Below, piece by piece: positions 1-9,463 of a DNA stretch of 64,000 bases; position 1 is the stretch's first letter, and each line of letters begins with the position of its first letter. The notes under the pieces are model-generated. The model did not search any database and had not been told where the DNA came from. It saw only the letters and a program-made list of their open reading frames with translations. Source of the DNA: Botryosphaeria dothidea. Its lineage: Eukaryota; Ascomycota; Dothideomycetes; Botryosphaeriales; Botryosphaeriaceae. Location of the stretch: assembly GCA_011503125.2 (NCBI GenBank), contig WWBZ02000073.1, positions 2,666,001-2,730,000 on the forward strand, read 5' to 3'. The position numbers and the translations under genes were made by a program.

Positions 1-909
1 TGAAGACGGAAGCCAGAGTCACTATTATTATATCCAATCAAACAGGAACGGAGCCGGTACCGAGGGACATGCTCAAACAACGCATGCTTGCCGGGATGAA
101 TCCGGCATGGCAAAACTGGGATCATCTACGTGACTCGGCCGATCAAACGACACTTAAGCCCACCCCCTCAGGACAATGCCACCCCATAGAACCCAAGCGT
201 GGATTTCTTGGGTGGAAAAAGAAGCGCTGTGAAAATTATCACGCCATAATTTAGAATGTGAGATCCTTCTCGATAAGTCCAGGCCGTATGCCTGCTTCCC
301 TTGATTTCTTTTCTTTTCAGTAGATATATTACAGGTTTCTGGTCCTCCGATATCCTAACCACCGCACCCTTTTTGCGCACACCAGACCCTTTTGACACTT
401 GCATCTATTTGTGGTGCGTAGCAACAGTCATTCTTGTCAGGAAACATGATCATATAAAACCCTGGCCTAATTTAAGCAACAATACCCGCGTTTTCGTGAA
501 GCTCGGAAAAGATATTTGAATTGGAAGAATCCAATGCGATCTGCTTGATACAGTCCTCTCATCCTGTCACTTCCGTTAGTGCATGTCTGAATGGCTGCTT
601 TGATTTGTTGCATGAGATGCTCCAGTCAACTTACCATACGCGCCATGGGAGTTACCGCTTCTCAGACCGTAACAGTGATAGTCCCGGCTCTTGACTACGT
701 GAGTCAACTCATGGAGGAAGGTATAATCTCTCAACGCCACCGTATCGATAGGAAGTATTGCCTTGGTGATCTTCTCGTCTCACCGAAGCTGAACTTTTGC
801 GAATGTAGTTTTGTGCCTCAAGTAGAGCTGAAACAAAACAATGAAAAGTCAAAGTTTGCATTGGTCAAAGACGGGATGAGAAACATAACACGTAAACTTT
901 TCCTATGCC
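1..909. other. gene-poor left flank, no recognised gene
   Basis: No protein family was recognised here on either strand. An open frame on the plus strand from 591 runs to 950, but its last codons lie inside the hAT-like element that begins at 910. If it was ever a gene, its original 3' end was displaced by that insertion. The composition is mixed and rather AT-rich, as expected for the edge of a repeat compartment. Positions 902-909 form the left copy of the 8-bp target-site duplication. Confidence 0.5.
902..909. repeat. 8-bp target-site duplication, left copy
   Basis: CCTATGCC lies immediately outside the left terminal inverted repeat and is repeated exactly at 9456-9463. This defines the ends of the hAT-like element. 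Confidence 0.88.
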
Positions 910-1313
910 CAGGGCTTCCACTTGGCAAGTCAAGCCAAACTAAGCCATAAGGAACCCCCCCCCGGCTTACCAAGATCAAGCCCGCGGCCGCGGGCGCTTG
1001 GCAAGCCGACCCCCTAAGGGCGGCTTGACTTAACGTCTTGGTGGTTGGCTTAGATCCGTGCCCTCTTACGTATACTTACTATAAATAGTTAAGCGTCTCT
1101 CCGCACGTCCCTCCGCACGTCCCTCTGTACGTTCCCGAGAGAAGGACCGAGGGTTTATCTCTTAAGTTTTAGCCAATAGAAGAGGTTCCTCTAAGATATA
1201 CTCTACTTACCAAGTTATTATTATAGATAGATTCTTCGTATCTAAAAGATACGGAAAGATATAAAGAAATTGTGATGGCTTGCATCCGGTGCACTCGCGG
1301 AAATGCAGTGGCA

Positions 1314-2935
1314 AAAGACTGAACTTCTACACTTCTCTAACAACAAAGAGGCTAGCCAAACCTCTATTATTTTACCAGACGGTAATATAGTAGAACCTCA
1401 AAAACTCGTCCGTTGGCTAGGGATCTTCTTCGACTCAAAACTAACTTTTAAGGAGCACGTCTCTATAAGAGTTAGCCAAGCCCGTTCAGCCTTCCAACGC
1501 CTCCTAGACTAGCCAATATCGAACGGGGTTTATCCCCGTCTACGCGGTTTAGACAGCTATATATAGCCTGTATTACCAGCGTAGCCGATTATGGCTGTCA
1601 AATCTCTGGAAAAATCAGGCACAGTTTAACGCCAATACACACTACTCCAAAACCTTGCTCTACGGAAGATTCTAGGAGTTTTTAAAACTACTCCTATTAT
1701 TCCTTAGAATTAGAGACGGCAATTCCACCCTCCGAGCTCCGTCTAGACGATATTCTAAAAAGAATATGCGTTTAGAATAAGACAGCTCGAAAAGAAATAT
1801 CCAATCCGCGTGCGAAATAGAGAGAGAACCTAACCGAAACTTTGGTGGCATACCCCCCACATAGATAGAAAGAATAAGGGGAATATACTCTAAAATCCCT
1901 AAGGAGATAGAAGAGATAGACCCCTTTCTTTTTAAACCGTGGAGCGGTAGCCCTCCTTATTCGGTTAGGATATCTATACTAGAGAAGGAAGCCGAATCGA
2001 AAGCACATACTAAGGCCGTCCTAGAAGCCCCGAATAGTCAAGTATCTATATATTCCGACGCCTCACAACTTCCTAACGGAAAAGGAATAGGAATAGGAAT
2101 AGGAATACTAGACCTTAGCCAATCTCGAGACTTAATACAACAAGAACTAGTTAGGAACTACGGTCCTAACTACCTCGTTTATAACGGCGAACTAGAAGGT
2201 ATTACAAATGCCCTCGAATTTGCTAGCAAACGTGGATATAAAAACCGAGAAATAAGAGTCTATGCGGATAACCAAGCCGCACTCTACGGCTACAAACCCT
2301 AGCTAATACTCCCTGGCCAAGAACTAAACAAATCCGGGCAGTAAAAGCAGTAAAAATCCTACAGGACAAGAGGAACAAAATCTCTCTAGAATGGGTACCT
2401 GGACATAAAGATATCCTTGGAAATGAAACGGCGGATAAACTAGCAAAAGAAGCTACTAGACTACCTATATCGAGCTCGAAAAATAGCGTAGCCTTCTACG
2501 GAATGCAGCTAAAGGAAGAGCTTTATAAAGAGTAGGAAAAGAAGCTTAAAAACACCTCAGCCTCTACCTATAAAGGAACTATACGGCTATTAAGTTAAAC
2601 GGAAACTAAAAGCCCCTTTAAAAGAGCGAGAATTAGCCTCCGCCTTTTACCAACTAAAGATAGGACACGGATACTTTAGATCCTACCTCTTTAGGTTTAA
2701 ACACGCCGAAACCGATAGGTGCCCATGCACGAACACAGTAAAACAAACACCTAGACATCTCTTACTAAAATGCCCAAAATACTCCTACGAAAGAAGGAGT
2801 ATAAAGGATATACTTAGAAGAGACCATCTAGACCTAAAAGAGCTTCTTACCTCGAATAAAAGGAATATCTAGTACGCTAGATTTTCTAAAATAAACAAAG
2901 ATATCTACACGGAGATGGTATCTAGAAAATAGCTC
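1314..2935 (+). pseudogene. LINE ORF2 remnant: reverse transcriptase end, RNase H, Cys/His motif
   Basis: The first frame (to 1512) reads as the C-terminal part of a non-LTR reverse transcriptase, with the motif VRWLGIFFDSKLTFKEHV. Later frames continue with ILGVFKT-like residues near 1670. An RNase H domain follows, seen as YSDAS near 2055 and VPGHKDILGNETADKLAKEA near 2395-2455, where the DAS aspartate and the NETADKLA motif are family hallmarks. A cysteine/histidine-rich stretch (RCPC ... PRHLLLKCP) lies near 2715-2775, as in Tad-type elements. Many in-frame stops and at least one frameshift show that it is inactive. The N-terminal endonuclease and most of the polymerase are absent. Confidence 0.85.
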
Positions 2936-3203
2936 GGCGGAGCTCTAAATAAACGTATACCTACCGTATTTTCTTTTACTTTCCTTATCTCTATTCTCCT
3001 TTATTTCCTTTGGCTACTAGCCTGTTTAGGCGATAGACGCCATACCGTTTTACTGTACCTAAATTGCCCACCTTTACCAAAAAGAGGTATTATCCTTCTA
3101 TAGCTACGAGTTCTAGAAAACTCCGTCTTTAATAGTCATAGGCTGAAAAAAAGGAACGTAAAACTAAATAAATAATAAATAGATAATAAATAATGCAGTG
3201 GCA
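1314..3203 (+). mobile_element. 5'-truncated Tad1-like LINE inserted in the Gypsy LTR
   Basis: The insertion is flanked by an exact 12-bp duplication, AATGCAGTGGCA, at 1302-1313 and 3192-3203. The same site is intact in the right LTR near 9082-9094. The element starts abruptly inside the reverse-transcriptase region, as expected of target-primed reverse transcription that stopped early, and ends in an A-rich tail of TAAATAA-like units. It contains the tail of a reverse transcriptase, an RNase H domain and a cysteine/histidine-rich C-terminus, the order seen in fungal Tad1-clade LINEs. It is the youngest of the three nested insertions. Confidence 0.93.
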
Positions 3204-3400
3204 TTACTATCTACGAGAAGACTAAGCTAAAGAGAAAAGAAAGAAAGGTTTGAGTAAGATAGCGCTGCTTATATATCTCTCTAGAGTCCCTTTTACTAGT
3301 AGCGAGTTGCAGGGTTTTCTTATTGAGCTTCAGGGTCCTCTCAACCCAAGGTCTCGCCGTAGGATCCATCTAAGGCACCCTTAGGGTTCAAACCGTAATA

Positions 3401-3416
3401 TTACCCCCCTCCCGGC
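3401..3416 (-). promoter_or_regulatory. polypurine tract of the Gypsy element
   Basis: A run reading GCCGGGAGGGGGGTAA on the minus strand sits immediately inside the 3' LTR. This is the expected place and composition for the polypurine tract that primes plus-strand DNA synthesis. Confidence 0.7.
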
Positions 3417-6400
3417 TTTAAAGGGTAGGTCTCTAGGGCTTTAGTATCTTCTAAAGCGCTTGCTGGTTCCCAAGTTGGCCGCGCGTATCCTCTCCACTTA
3501 ACTTGATAGAGTTTCTGCCGTTTCCGCTGGCCTGGCCGTCTTCCTAGTTTTTCACCTAAGATAGCTTCAACCCTCCATTCTTCTTCTCCATCAACGAGTA
3601 TAGCTAAGTGGTTGATAATCGTCCTGTTCTTAGCTTGGTAAAGGGTCTATTCAGCGGGGCGTAGGAGATCGACGTTGAAAAAGTTATGTATCCAGTTGGT
3701 ACGTCTAGTTTATAGCTATGAGGGCTAATAACCTCGATAACTATGAACTTTGCTGCCGCGGTTATCAAGCTTCCGGCTCGGGCGGTCCGTTCGTATATTC
3801 TTGAGATTCAGCTAGACTTTATCCCCTACTTTATACGCTAGTGATAGGTTTCTATGCCGATTCGCTTAGGTCTCCTAATCCTATTGTGCGTTGCCATTGA
3901 TGCTTCTGCCCATTCTGTTATCTCTTTAATCTTTGCCACGATTACTTCTCCTTTTTGTATTAGTGATATAGGGTTCGGGATTAATTAAGGATCCTCGAAT
4001 AACTGTAGTGGCTCGAGGTGGTATCCATGAGAGAGGAAGAAGGGGCTAACACCTATCGATGAGGATTCTTGGCCATTTATAGCAAGCTCTGTTGCTGGCA
4101 ACCAGTTAACCCAGTTATCTTGCGCGTAGTTAACCATCCGCCAGAGCTTCCTTTCTATCTCGGTATTCGCACGCTCAGTTGATCTATCTGTTTCTGGATG
4201 GTAGGCTGTTGAGATCCGTCTCTTAATCTTAAGTAACCAACAAACTCTCTTCCATAGCTGGCTAACAAATTGGCTTCCTCGGTCAGAGACAATAGCGGTT
4301 GGGACTCTATGGTGGCGGTAGAAACAGCGAATAAATATTTTAGCAACTGTTTCTGCTTCGATATCCTTACAGGCCTTAAGGATAACTCCTTTGCCTAAGC
4401 GATCAGTAATAACCATAAGCATTCTACATCCTTGGCTCTCGGGTAGCGGTCCAACAAAGTCGACTGAGACCTCCCTCTACTGACGATTTGGTACTAGTAG
4501 CGGCCGTAGTAGTCCTTGTTTACGGTCTCTCCAGACTCTAGTTCTTCCATAAACGTCGTAGTTACGCACAAACCTTCGTACATCTAATACGAAGTTCGGC
4601 CAAAAGAACTGCCTTGTAACAAGAGCTATCGTTCCAGTGCGTCTAGGGTGAGCTGTTATTGTTGAGTCGTGAAGTGTCTAGATCAGCTTGGTTCTTAAAG
4701 GCTCGTGGTTTGGCACCCAACGTCTGCTGCGGAACAGCAACTCTCCTTGATTATTTAAGGAGTAATTAGCAATTGAGAGCTTAACTGGTTCTTCTAAATC
4801 GTTTGGTAGCGTTCTTCTACCCTCTCTTACTGCTGTTATAAGACGTCCCATGGTCCGGATCCGCTGCTTTTGCCTCTTGCCAGAGCTGCCGTAAATGGTC
4901 TTCGATTAACGTTGCTCCTTGTTCGTATACTAGTTCGTCTATAGATCTGTCTGATGGTTCGTCTGCTGGTTCATCTGCTGGTTCATCTGCTTGTTCGTCT
5001 GTTCCTTGTTCGGTTATAGCTTGTCGTCTTGTTTGCACTGGTGTTGCCAAAACTCTCCAATAGTTGGCTTGAATCTTATCTGGGCTTAAGAGTTGTGCGA
5101 CACGATATTGAAGCCTCTTATTATCTTAAGATACTGGTAAGTCTTGGTCTCTTCGTGTAAGTGCGTTAGGCTGAGCCCCAAGCTTGCCTGGACGGTAAGC
5201 AATGTGTAACGAGCGGGCCTCTACCTCTAAGGATCCAAACACCAAAGAGGGTGGAAACCTGTCGAAGGGTTTTCCTTGAGTGGGTACAAGAAGAGGTACG
5301 CGAGGAACGAGTAGACGACTGAAGACTGAGCACTGCGTGCGAAGGCCTTGTTACCAATAGAGTACGATTCTATTGTTGAAGTTGACCACGAAGGTCAAAG
5401 CTATCTAAGGAGTGTGGTTTTATATACACGTAGGAGAGTTTCTATACAATCTGATGTTGCCCTACGTCGCCGTGGCTACACTGGGCGACAGTTGCTTTAT
5501 GTCGCCCGGGCTTCTGAGGGCGACATGTGGGTCCTGGTGGGGAATCACGTGTCTGGTCACGTGAAGACTTTGCTTCGTTTCTTGTTGGGGGCTTCTCTGC
5601 GAGATTCCCATTCTCTCTTCCCATGTTCTTGTGAAGGCTGCGCCGTAACACAATGGTAAAGTTGAATCGGCTTAGAATTAGCTGCCATCTCATTTGCCTC
5701 TCAGAGAGCCGTCGGACTGTTGTAAAGTATTCGAGATTCTTATGGTCCGTAATAATCTTAAATTCTTTACGCTTCGTAGCTCTGCATCCTACTACTGAAG
5801 ATACTTAATAATCGCAAGGAGCTCCTTATCGTAGATCTCGTAGTTGCACTCTGCTGGCGAGTTCTTCTTTGAGAAGTAGGCAACTGGCCGGAGTACTCCA
5901 TTGTTATCGTATTGGGATAAAATTCCTCCTGTACAGTATCCTGAGGAGTCAGTCTCGAGGATTATCTTTCGGTCCGGGTCGAATTAGGCAAGGATTGGTG
6001 CCGTGATAAAGGCCTTCTTTAGCTTTCGAAACGCTCTTTCTGCTCCTTCTATCCAATAGAACGGAACGTCTTTCTTTGTAAGTGCATATAACGGAGCCGT
6101 AGTCTTCGAGTATTCATTAATAAAGCGCCGGTAGAAGTTCGCAAAGCTAAGGAATCCAAGCACTCCTTTAACTATAGTTGGTGTTTTCCTATTCCTAAAT
6201 AGCTTTTACCTTAGCTAGGTCCATGCGGATACCTTTCCCAGCTTCGATAATAAATCTAAGATACTTTGTTGACTGAACCTCAAATTCGCACTTATCGATA
6301 TTAAGCTGTAGTCCCGCTGCTTATAGCTTTTCGAGAACCTTAGTTACGTGCTCTCGGTGTTGGGTACGGGATCCCTCGGTGAAAATAAGCACATTATCGA

Positions 6401-7610
6401 CATAAGCCGATACAAAGTCGTCTAGGAAGTCCTGTAGGTCTAGTTGATATAATCGTTGAAAGGTGCTTAGTGCATTAGCTAGTCCAAAGGGAGTAACAAG
6501 CCACTTAAATAGTCTAAAGCGGGTTCGAAAGGCTGTAAGCCATTTATCTCCTAGTTTAAACCCGAATCTTATTAAATGCTGCGATTATATCGAGTTTCGT
6601 AAAACTATCTTGCCTTACTAATCCGGTTAAGGGTCTCCTAGATAAGAGGTAGTGGATATCGATCCTTCCGTGTAAGTTGATTAAGGGCTCGGTAGTCACA
6701 ATAGAATCGTAAGCCTCCACCTGGTTTCTTTACAAAGAGGACTGGCGCTGCGGCTGGAGAATTGCTTATACGGATAAAGCCTTTATCGAGTAGCTCTGTA
6801 AGCGTTTTCCGGAGTACTAGTAGTTCGTCTCTGGACATGTTATATAAGGGTCCCCCATGGGGCCACTGGTGCCCTCCCATTCTCATCTTTCTTAAGCTCG
6901 ATCTGATGATCAATTCCAGGTCGGTGTGGAGGTAACTTGTCGGCTTTACTTCTATCGAAGGTATCGAGAAACCCGTTTATCTAACCAGGCTGGTAGTTTC
7001 GTCCTTAGGTCCGTATACTTCTTCTCAGCAAGTGCTGTTATTGATATCAGCTAGACTTGCTGAGAAAACCTGGTAACCGAGTCGTTTTCTTCCTCGTAAG
7101 AAGGCGGAACCCAGCGGCTCCGACCCTCCTATAGTCGAGTTCTTTTCTCTCTCTCTGGCTTTGTACTACTAGGCTAGAGTCCTTAATCTAAGGATTTGTT
7201 TTTCTGCATCTAGTTCTGCTCTCTCTTTTACTAACCATGGTAAGCCAAGAATAACTTTATAGCCTTTAATCCTTAGAGCTATATGGAAGTAAGCTCTTTT
7301 CGTTTGGTGTCCGCTTAATATCGATCTCGGCAATTGCTACTTCGGTAATCCAGGAGTCGGTAATAGCATTAACTGACTGGATTTGTCTTGGTCGGATAGG
7401 GATACGCTAGAGTTTATGTCTTCGAGCGAATTGAGCATCGATAAAGCCATAGGATAAGTACCCAGAATCGATAAGGGTTTAAGTAGAGGTCTCCTTATTA
7501 ATAAGTACGGAAACTGAAGAAGGGTGGTTTTTCCATATGCTTATTCTCGAATTGCTTCCAATCTTCTTAAAGCTTATTTTACTCCTTTTACTCCTAATAG
7601 CGAATTTTAT
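3410..7610 (-). pseudogene. Gypsy pol remnant: protease, RT, RNase H, integrase, chromodomain
   Basis: Reading right to left, a retropepsin-like motif LIDSGYLS lies near 7460. The reverse transcriptase spans about 6120-6915, with [20 protein letters not shown] upstream and the catalytic box YVDN near 6400. RNase H is near 5700-6000 ([15 protein letters not shown], then [20 protein letters not shown]). The integrase runs to about 3985, with DDE residues in MVITDRLGKG, IVSDRGSQF and STERANTEIE. A chromodomain at about 3425-3595 contains KLYQVKWRGYARPTWEP. Key residues are mutated: YVDD has become YVDN, and the integrase zinc finger reads YDVY where CDVC is expected. All fit G-to-A on the coding strand. 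Stops interrupt most domains; the integrase core (3985-4422) is the longest open part. Confidence 0.93.
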
Positions 7611-7616
7611 CAGGAG

Positions 7617-8585
7617 CTATTCTTTTTCCGAATTCTCGTTGACCTCTAACACCTCCTCTAGTTGTGGAAGAGTCTCTTGCTCTAGTTGCCTAGTGCTAGC
7701 GGCTTGAGCTGGACGGTGGGCAGGTGCATAAGGATATGCCTGCCACCAGTGTCCTGAGGCGCCACAACGCGTATAAAGCTTGTTCTGACGGCGTCGGTTG
7801 ATCTCATCTTGAGTTACCCATTTAGCTCTCTGGGTTAGTGCGGCTTTGGCTGGGCCCGTTGGTTCCCAGTCCATTTGGTCGTTTTGAGGGGGCTTTAGAT
7901 ACGTAGTAGTCTTTGTTATAGTTGCCGGCGTCTTCTGGGTACGTAGTTGAAAAGCTTCTAACTGGTCACTTACTCGCTTGAGCTCTGTATAGTAGTCCTC
8001 GAACTACTAGTCCGGATTCGTAAGGCCGATCATTTATTATTAAAGCTCTCTACTAAGTCCAGCCTCGAGGTAGGACTTCTTAATTTCGTCTGGCTAGTCC
8101 GTGCCTCCTGCTTCTAGTAGGAGCTTCCGGTACTCGGTAAAGTACTCTACAAAGGACTTGCTGGCTTGGCGGAGTTGATAAAGCTTGCGTTGGGCCTTCT
8201 CCTTAGTATGCGGGTCGCCAAAGGATAGGCGTAGCTGTGCAATAAGGTTGGTAACCGTAGTATTGCTTGTCGCCGTAACCGCTTGAATCTAGGGCTGTAG
8301 TTGGCGGGCAGCTTCCCCTCTTAACCGGTTATGTAACGCGAAGAACTTCGTTGCTTCAGTACAGTTGGTGTAGTCGACGTTTAGTTTTGTATTAGCTTGA
8401 GCAATCCATGGTTCGAGTTGATCTCGGTCTCCTCTATATTCAGCTAACGGGCCGAGTTGTTTTGTAGGTTCGTTCTTTCTTGGGGACGTAGGTCTAGCTA
8501 GTAGTTGAACGAGCTGCTGTAGTAGGCTTTGCTCGTTATTCTCGGTAGCCGCCGGAGGCCCTCGGTCTTGGGTATCGTCATGCAT
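7617..8585 (-). pseudogene. Gypsy gag remnant with zinc knuckle
   Basis: The N-terminal part opens at an ATG at 8585 and reads as a Ty3-type Gag capsid region, including LGPLAEYRGDRDQLEPWI. A later open piece (7617-7874) carries the nucleocapsid zinc knuckle. The expected CX2CX4HX4C reads YTRCGASGHWWQAY, so both the first and last cysteines are tyrosine, each explained by one G-to-A change (TGT to TAT) on the coding strand. Stops separate the two open pieces. The ATG overlaps the end of an upstream lysine-rich repeat frame. Confidence 0.85.
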
Positions 8586-8589
8586 CTTC

Positions 8590-8790
8590 CTTGGTTGTCT
8601 TCTTGGGTGTCTTCTTGGGTGTCTTCTTGGGTGTCTTCTTGGGTGTCTTCTTGGGTGTCTTCTTGGGTGTCTTCTTGGGTGTCTTCTTGGGTGTCTTCTT
8701 GGGTGTCTTCTTGGGTGTCTTCTTGGGTGTCTTCTTGAGTGTCTTCTTGGGTGTCTTCTTAGGTGTCTTCTTAGGTGCCCTCTCTAAGGT
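8590..8790 (-). repeat. 12-bp tandem repeat encoding KKTP units
   Basis: About 16 copies of a 12-bp unit read AAGAAGACACCC on the minus strand; the outer copies at the right edge are degenerate. In one minus frame it encodes uninterrupted Lys-Lys-Thr-Pro units, preceded by a lysine-rich stretch and followed by a stop at ATGCATGA, which overlaps the gag start codon. No ATG for this frame was found. It lies in the leader of the Gypsy element, where it may be a degraded basic N-terminal extension of Gag or a simple expansion. Confidence 0.85.
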
Positions 8791-8896
8791 CTCCTTTGAG
8801 CCTTCTTTTAGGGACTTCTTCGAGGTATAGTCAACTAGCTATAAGCCTAGCTACTATCCTATTCCTTAGGTAACTTAGGTAACTTGGGTAAAGAGA

Positions 8897-9045
8897 AGCA
8901 GTGCTCACGTGTGAGCTATAGCGCACAGAGGAAAGGGAATGAGAACGCAGTGCTCACGTGGGAGCTATAGCGCATAGAGGAAGGGGATGAGGAAAGCCGT
9001 GCTTACGTGGAAGCTTTGGCGCACAGAGGAAGGGGAATGAGCTTA
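8897..9045 (-). repeat. three tandem copies of a roughly 50-bp leader repeat
   Basis: Three adjacent units begin GCAGTGCTCACGTG, GCAGTGCTCACGTG and GCCGTGCTTACGTG and end in GAGGAAGGGGAATGAG-like sequence. They lie between the 5' LTR and gag in the untranslated leader of the Gypsy element. Each contains a CACGTG or TACGTG core. Their role is unknown. Confidence 0.8.
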
Positions 9046-9051
9046 GTCTAA
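9037..9051 (-). promoter_or_regulatory. candidate self-priming primer-binding site of the Gypsy element
   Basis: On the sense (minus) strand the 15 bases directly following the 5' LTR read TTAGACTAAGCTCAT. This does not start with TGG, so a standard tRNA 3'-end primer site is not seen. Ten of these bases, AGACTAAGCT, are perfectly complementary to AGCTTAGTCT inside the LTR (9119-9110), downstream of a TATA-like element. This matches the self-priming layout known for Tf1/sushi-type chromoviruses, in which the transcript's own 5' end primes reverse transcription. The complementarity is seen; the function is inferred. Confidence 0.6.
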
Positions 9052-9291
9052 TGTGATGGCTTGCATCCGGTGCACTCGCGGAAATGCAGTGGCATTACTA
9101 TCTACGAGAAGACTAAGCTAAAGAGAAAAGAAAGAAAGGTTTGAGTAAGATAGCGCTGCTTATATATCTCTCTAGAGTCCCTTTTACTGGTAGCGAGTTG
9201 CAGGGTTTTCTTGTTGAGCTTCAGGGTCCTCTCAACCCAAGGTCTCGCCGTAGGATCCATCCAAGGCACCCTTAGGGTTCAAACCGTAACA
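9052..9291 (-). repeat. 5' LTR of the Gypsy element (right copy)
   Basis: This 240-bp LTR is complete and ends in the canonical TG..CA. Read in the element's sense direction (minus strand) it contains a TATATA stretch at about 9161-9167. About 45 nt downstream, at 9119-9110, lies AGCTTAGTCT, whose complement occurs just downstream of the LTR at the primer-binding position. Transcription would start within this LTR. Confidence 0.93.
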
Positions 9292-9455
9292 GAAATACGC
9301 TTATTACGTAACTTGGTCTAAGATCTTGAACTAAGCCGGCCCTCTACGCCCGCTTGACAAGTCAAGATAAAAATTAAATAAGCCGGGGCTGAGGCCGGCT
9401 TGCCAAGCGGCTTGGTTTAAGACTTGGTAAAATGGCTTACCAAGTGGAAGCCCTG

Positions 9456-9463
9456 CCTATGCC
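9456..9463. repeat. 8-bp target-site duplication, right copy
   Basis: CCTATGCC lies immediately outside the right terminal inverted repeat and matches 902-909 without mismatch. Confidence 0.88.

Larger units (their letters stand above)
1271..3400 (-). repeat. 3' LTR of the Gypsy element (left copy), interrupted by a LINE
   Basis: The LTR sequence is 1271-1313 and 3204-3400, with the LINE and its duplicated target between. Compared with the right LTR it differs at four positions, all transitions towards A or T in this copy (two G-to-A, two C-to-T on the plus strand). One of them converts the terminal CA to TA. Confidence 0.93.
1271..9291 (-). mobile_element. Ty3/Gypsy chromovirus LTR retrotransposon, degenerate
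   Basis: Two 240-bp LTRs in direct orientation bound the element. The left one is interrupted by a LINE; 1271-1313 plus 3204-3400 equals the 240 bp of 9052-9291. The LTRs start TGTGATGG and end in CA (TA in the left copy), and an exact 5-bp duplication GAAAT flanks the element at 1266-1270 and 9292-9296. On the minus strand the order is Gag, protease, reverse transcriptase, RNase H, integrase, chromodomain, which defines the chromovirus clade. Frames are broken by stops and many sites show G-to-A changes on the coding strand. The internal order places the functional 5' LTR at the right. Without the LINE and its duplicated target the element is about 6.1 kb. Confidence 0.95.
910..9455. mobile_element. 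hAT-like non-autonomous DNA transposon, split by a retrotransposon
   Basis: The two ends form a terminal inverted repeat. The left end begins CAGGGCTTCCACTTGG followed by CAAG; the right end, read on the minus strand, begins with the same 16 bases followed by TAAG. The element is flanked by an exact 8-bp direct repeat, CCTATGCC, at 902-909 and 9456-9463. An 8-bp duplication and a CAGGG-type end are characteristic of the hAT superfamily. Both subterminal regions are crowded with short CTTGGYAAG/CTTRCCAAG motifs in both orientations, like transposase-binding subterminal repeats of hAT elements. Removing the nested LTR element and one copy of its 5-bp duplication leaves about 520 bp with no transposase ORF, so it is a MITE-like element mobilised in trans. 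Confidence 0.88.

Noticed and set aside
8529..8830. Plus-strand frames made of VSSW or FLGV repeats
   Set aside because: They are the reverse complement of the KKTP minisatellite in the retrotransposon leader and have no independent support.
9275..9291. GGTTCAAACC in the LTRs, resembling a polymerase III B box
   Set aside because: It is the terminal part of both LTRs, with no tRNA-like structure around it.
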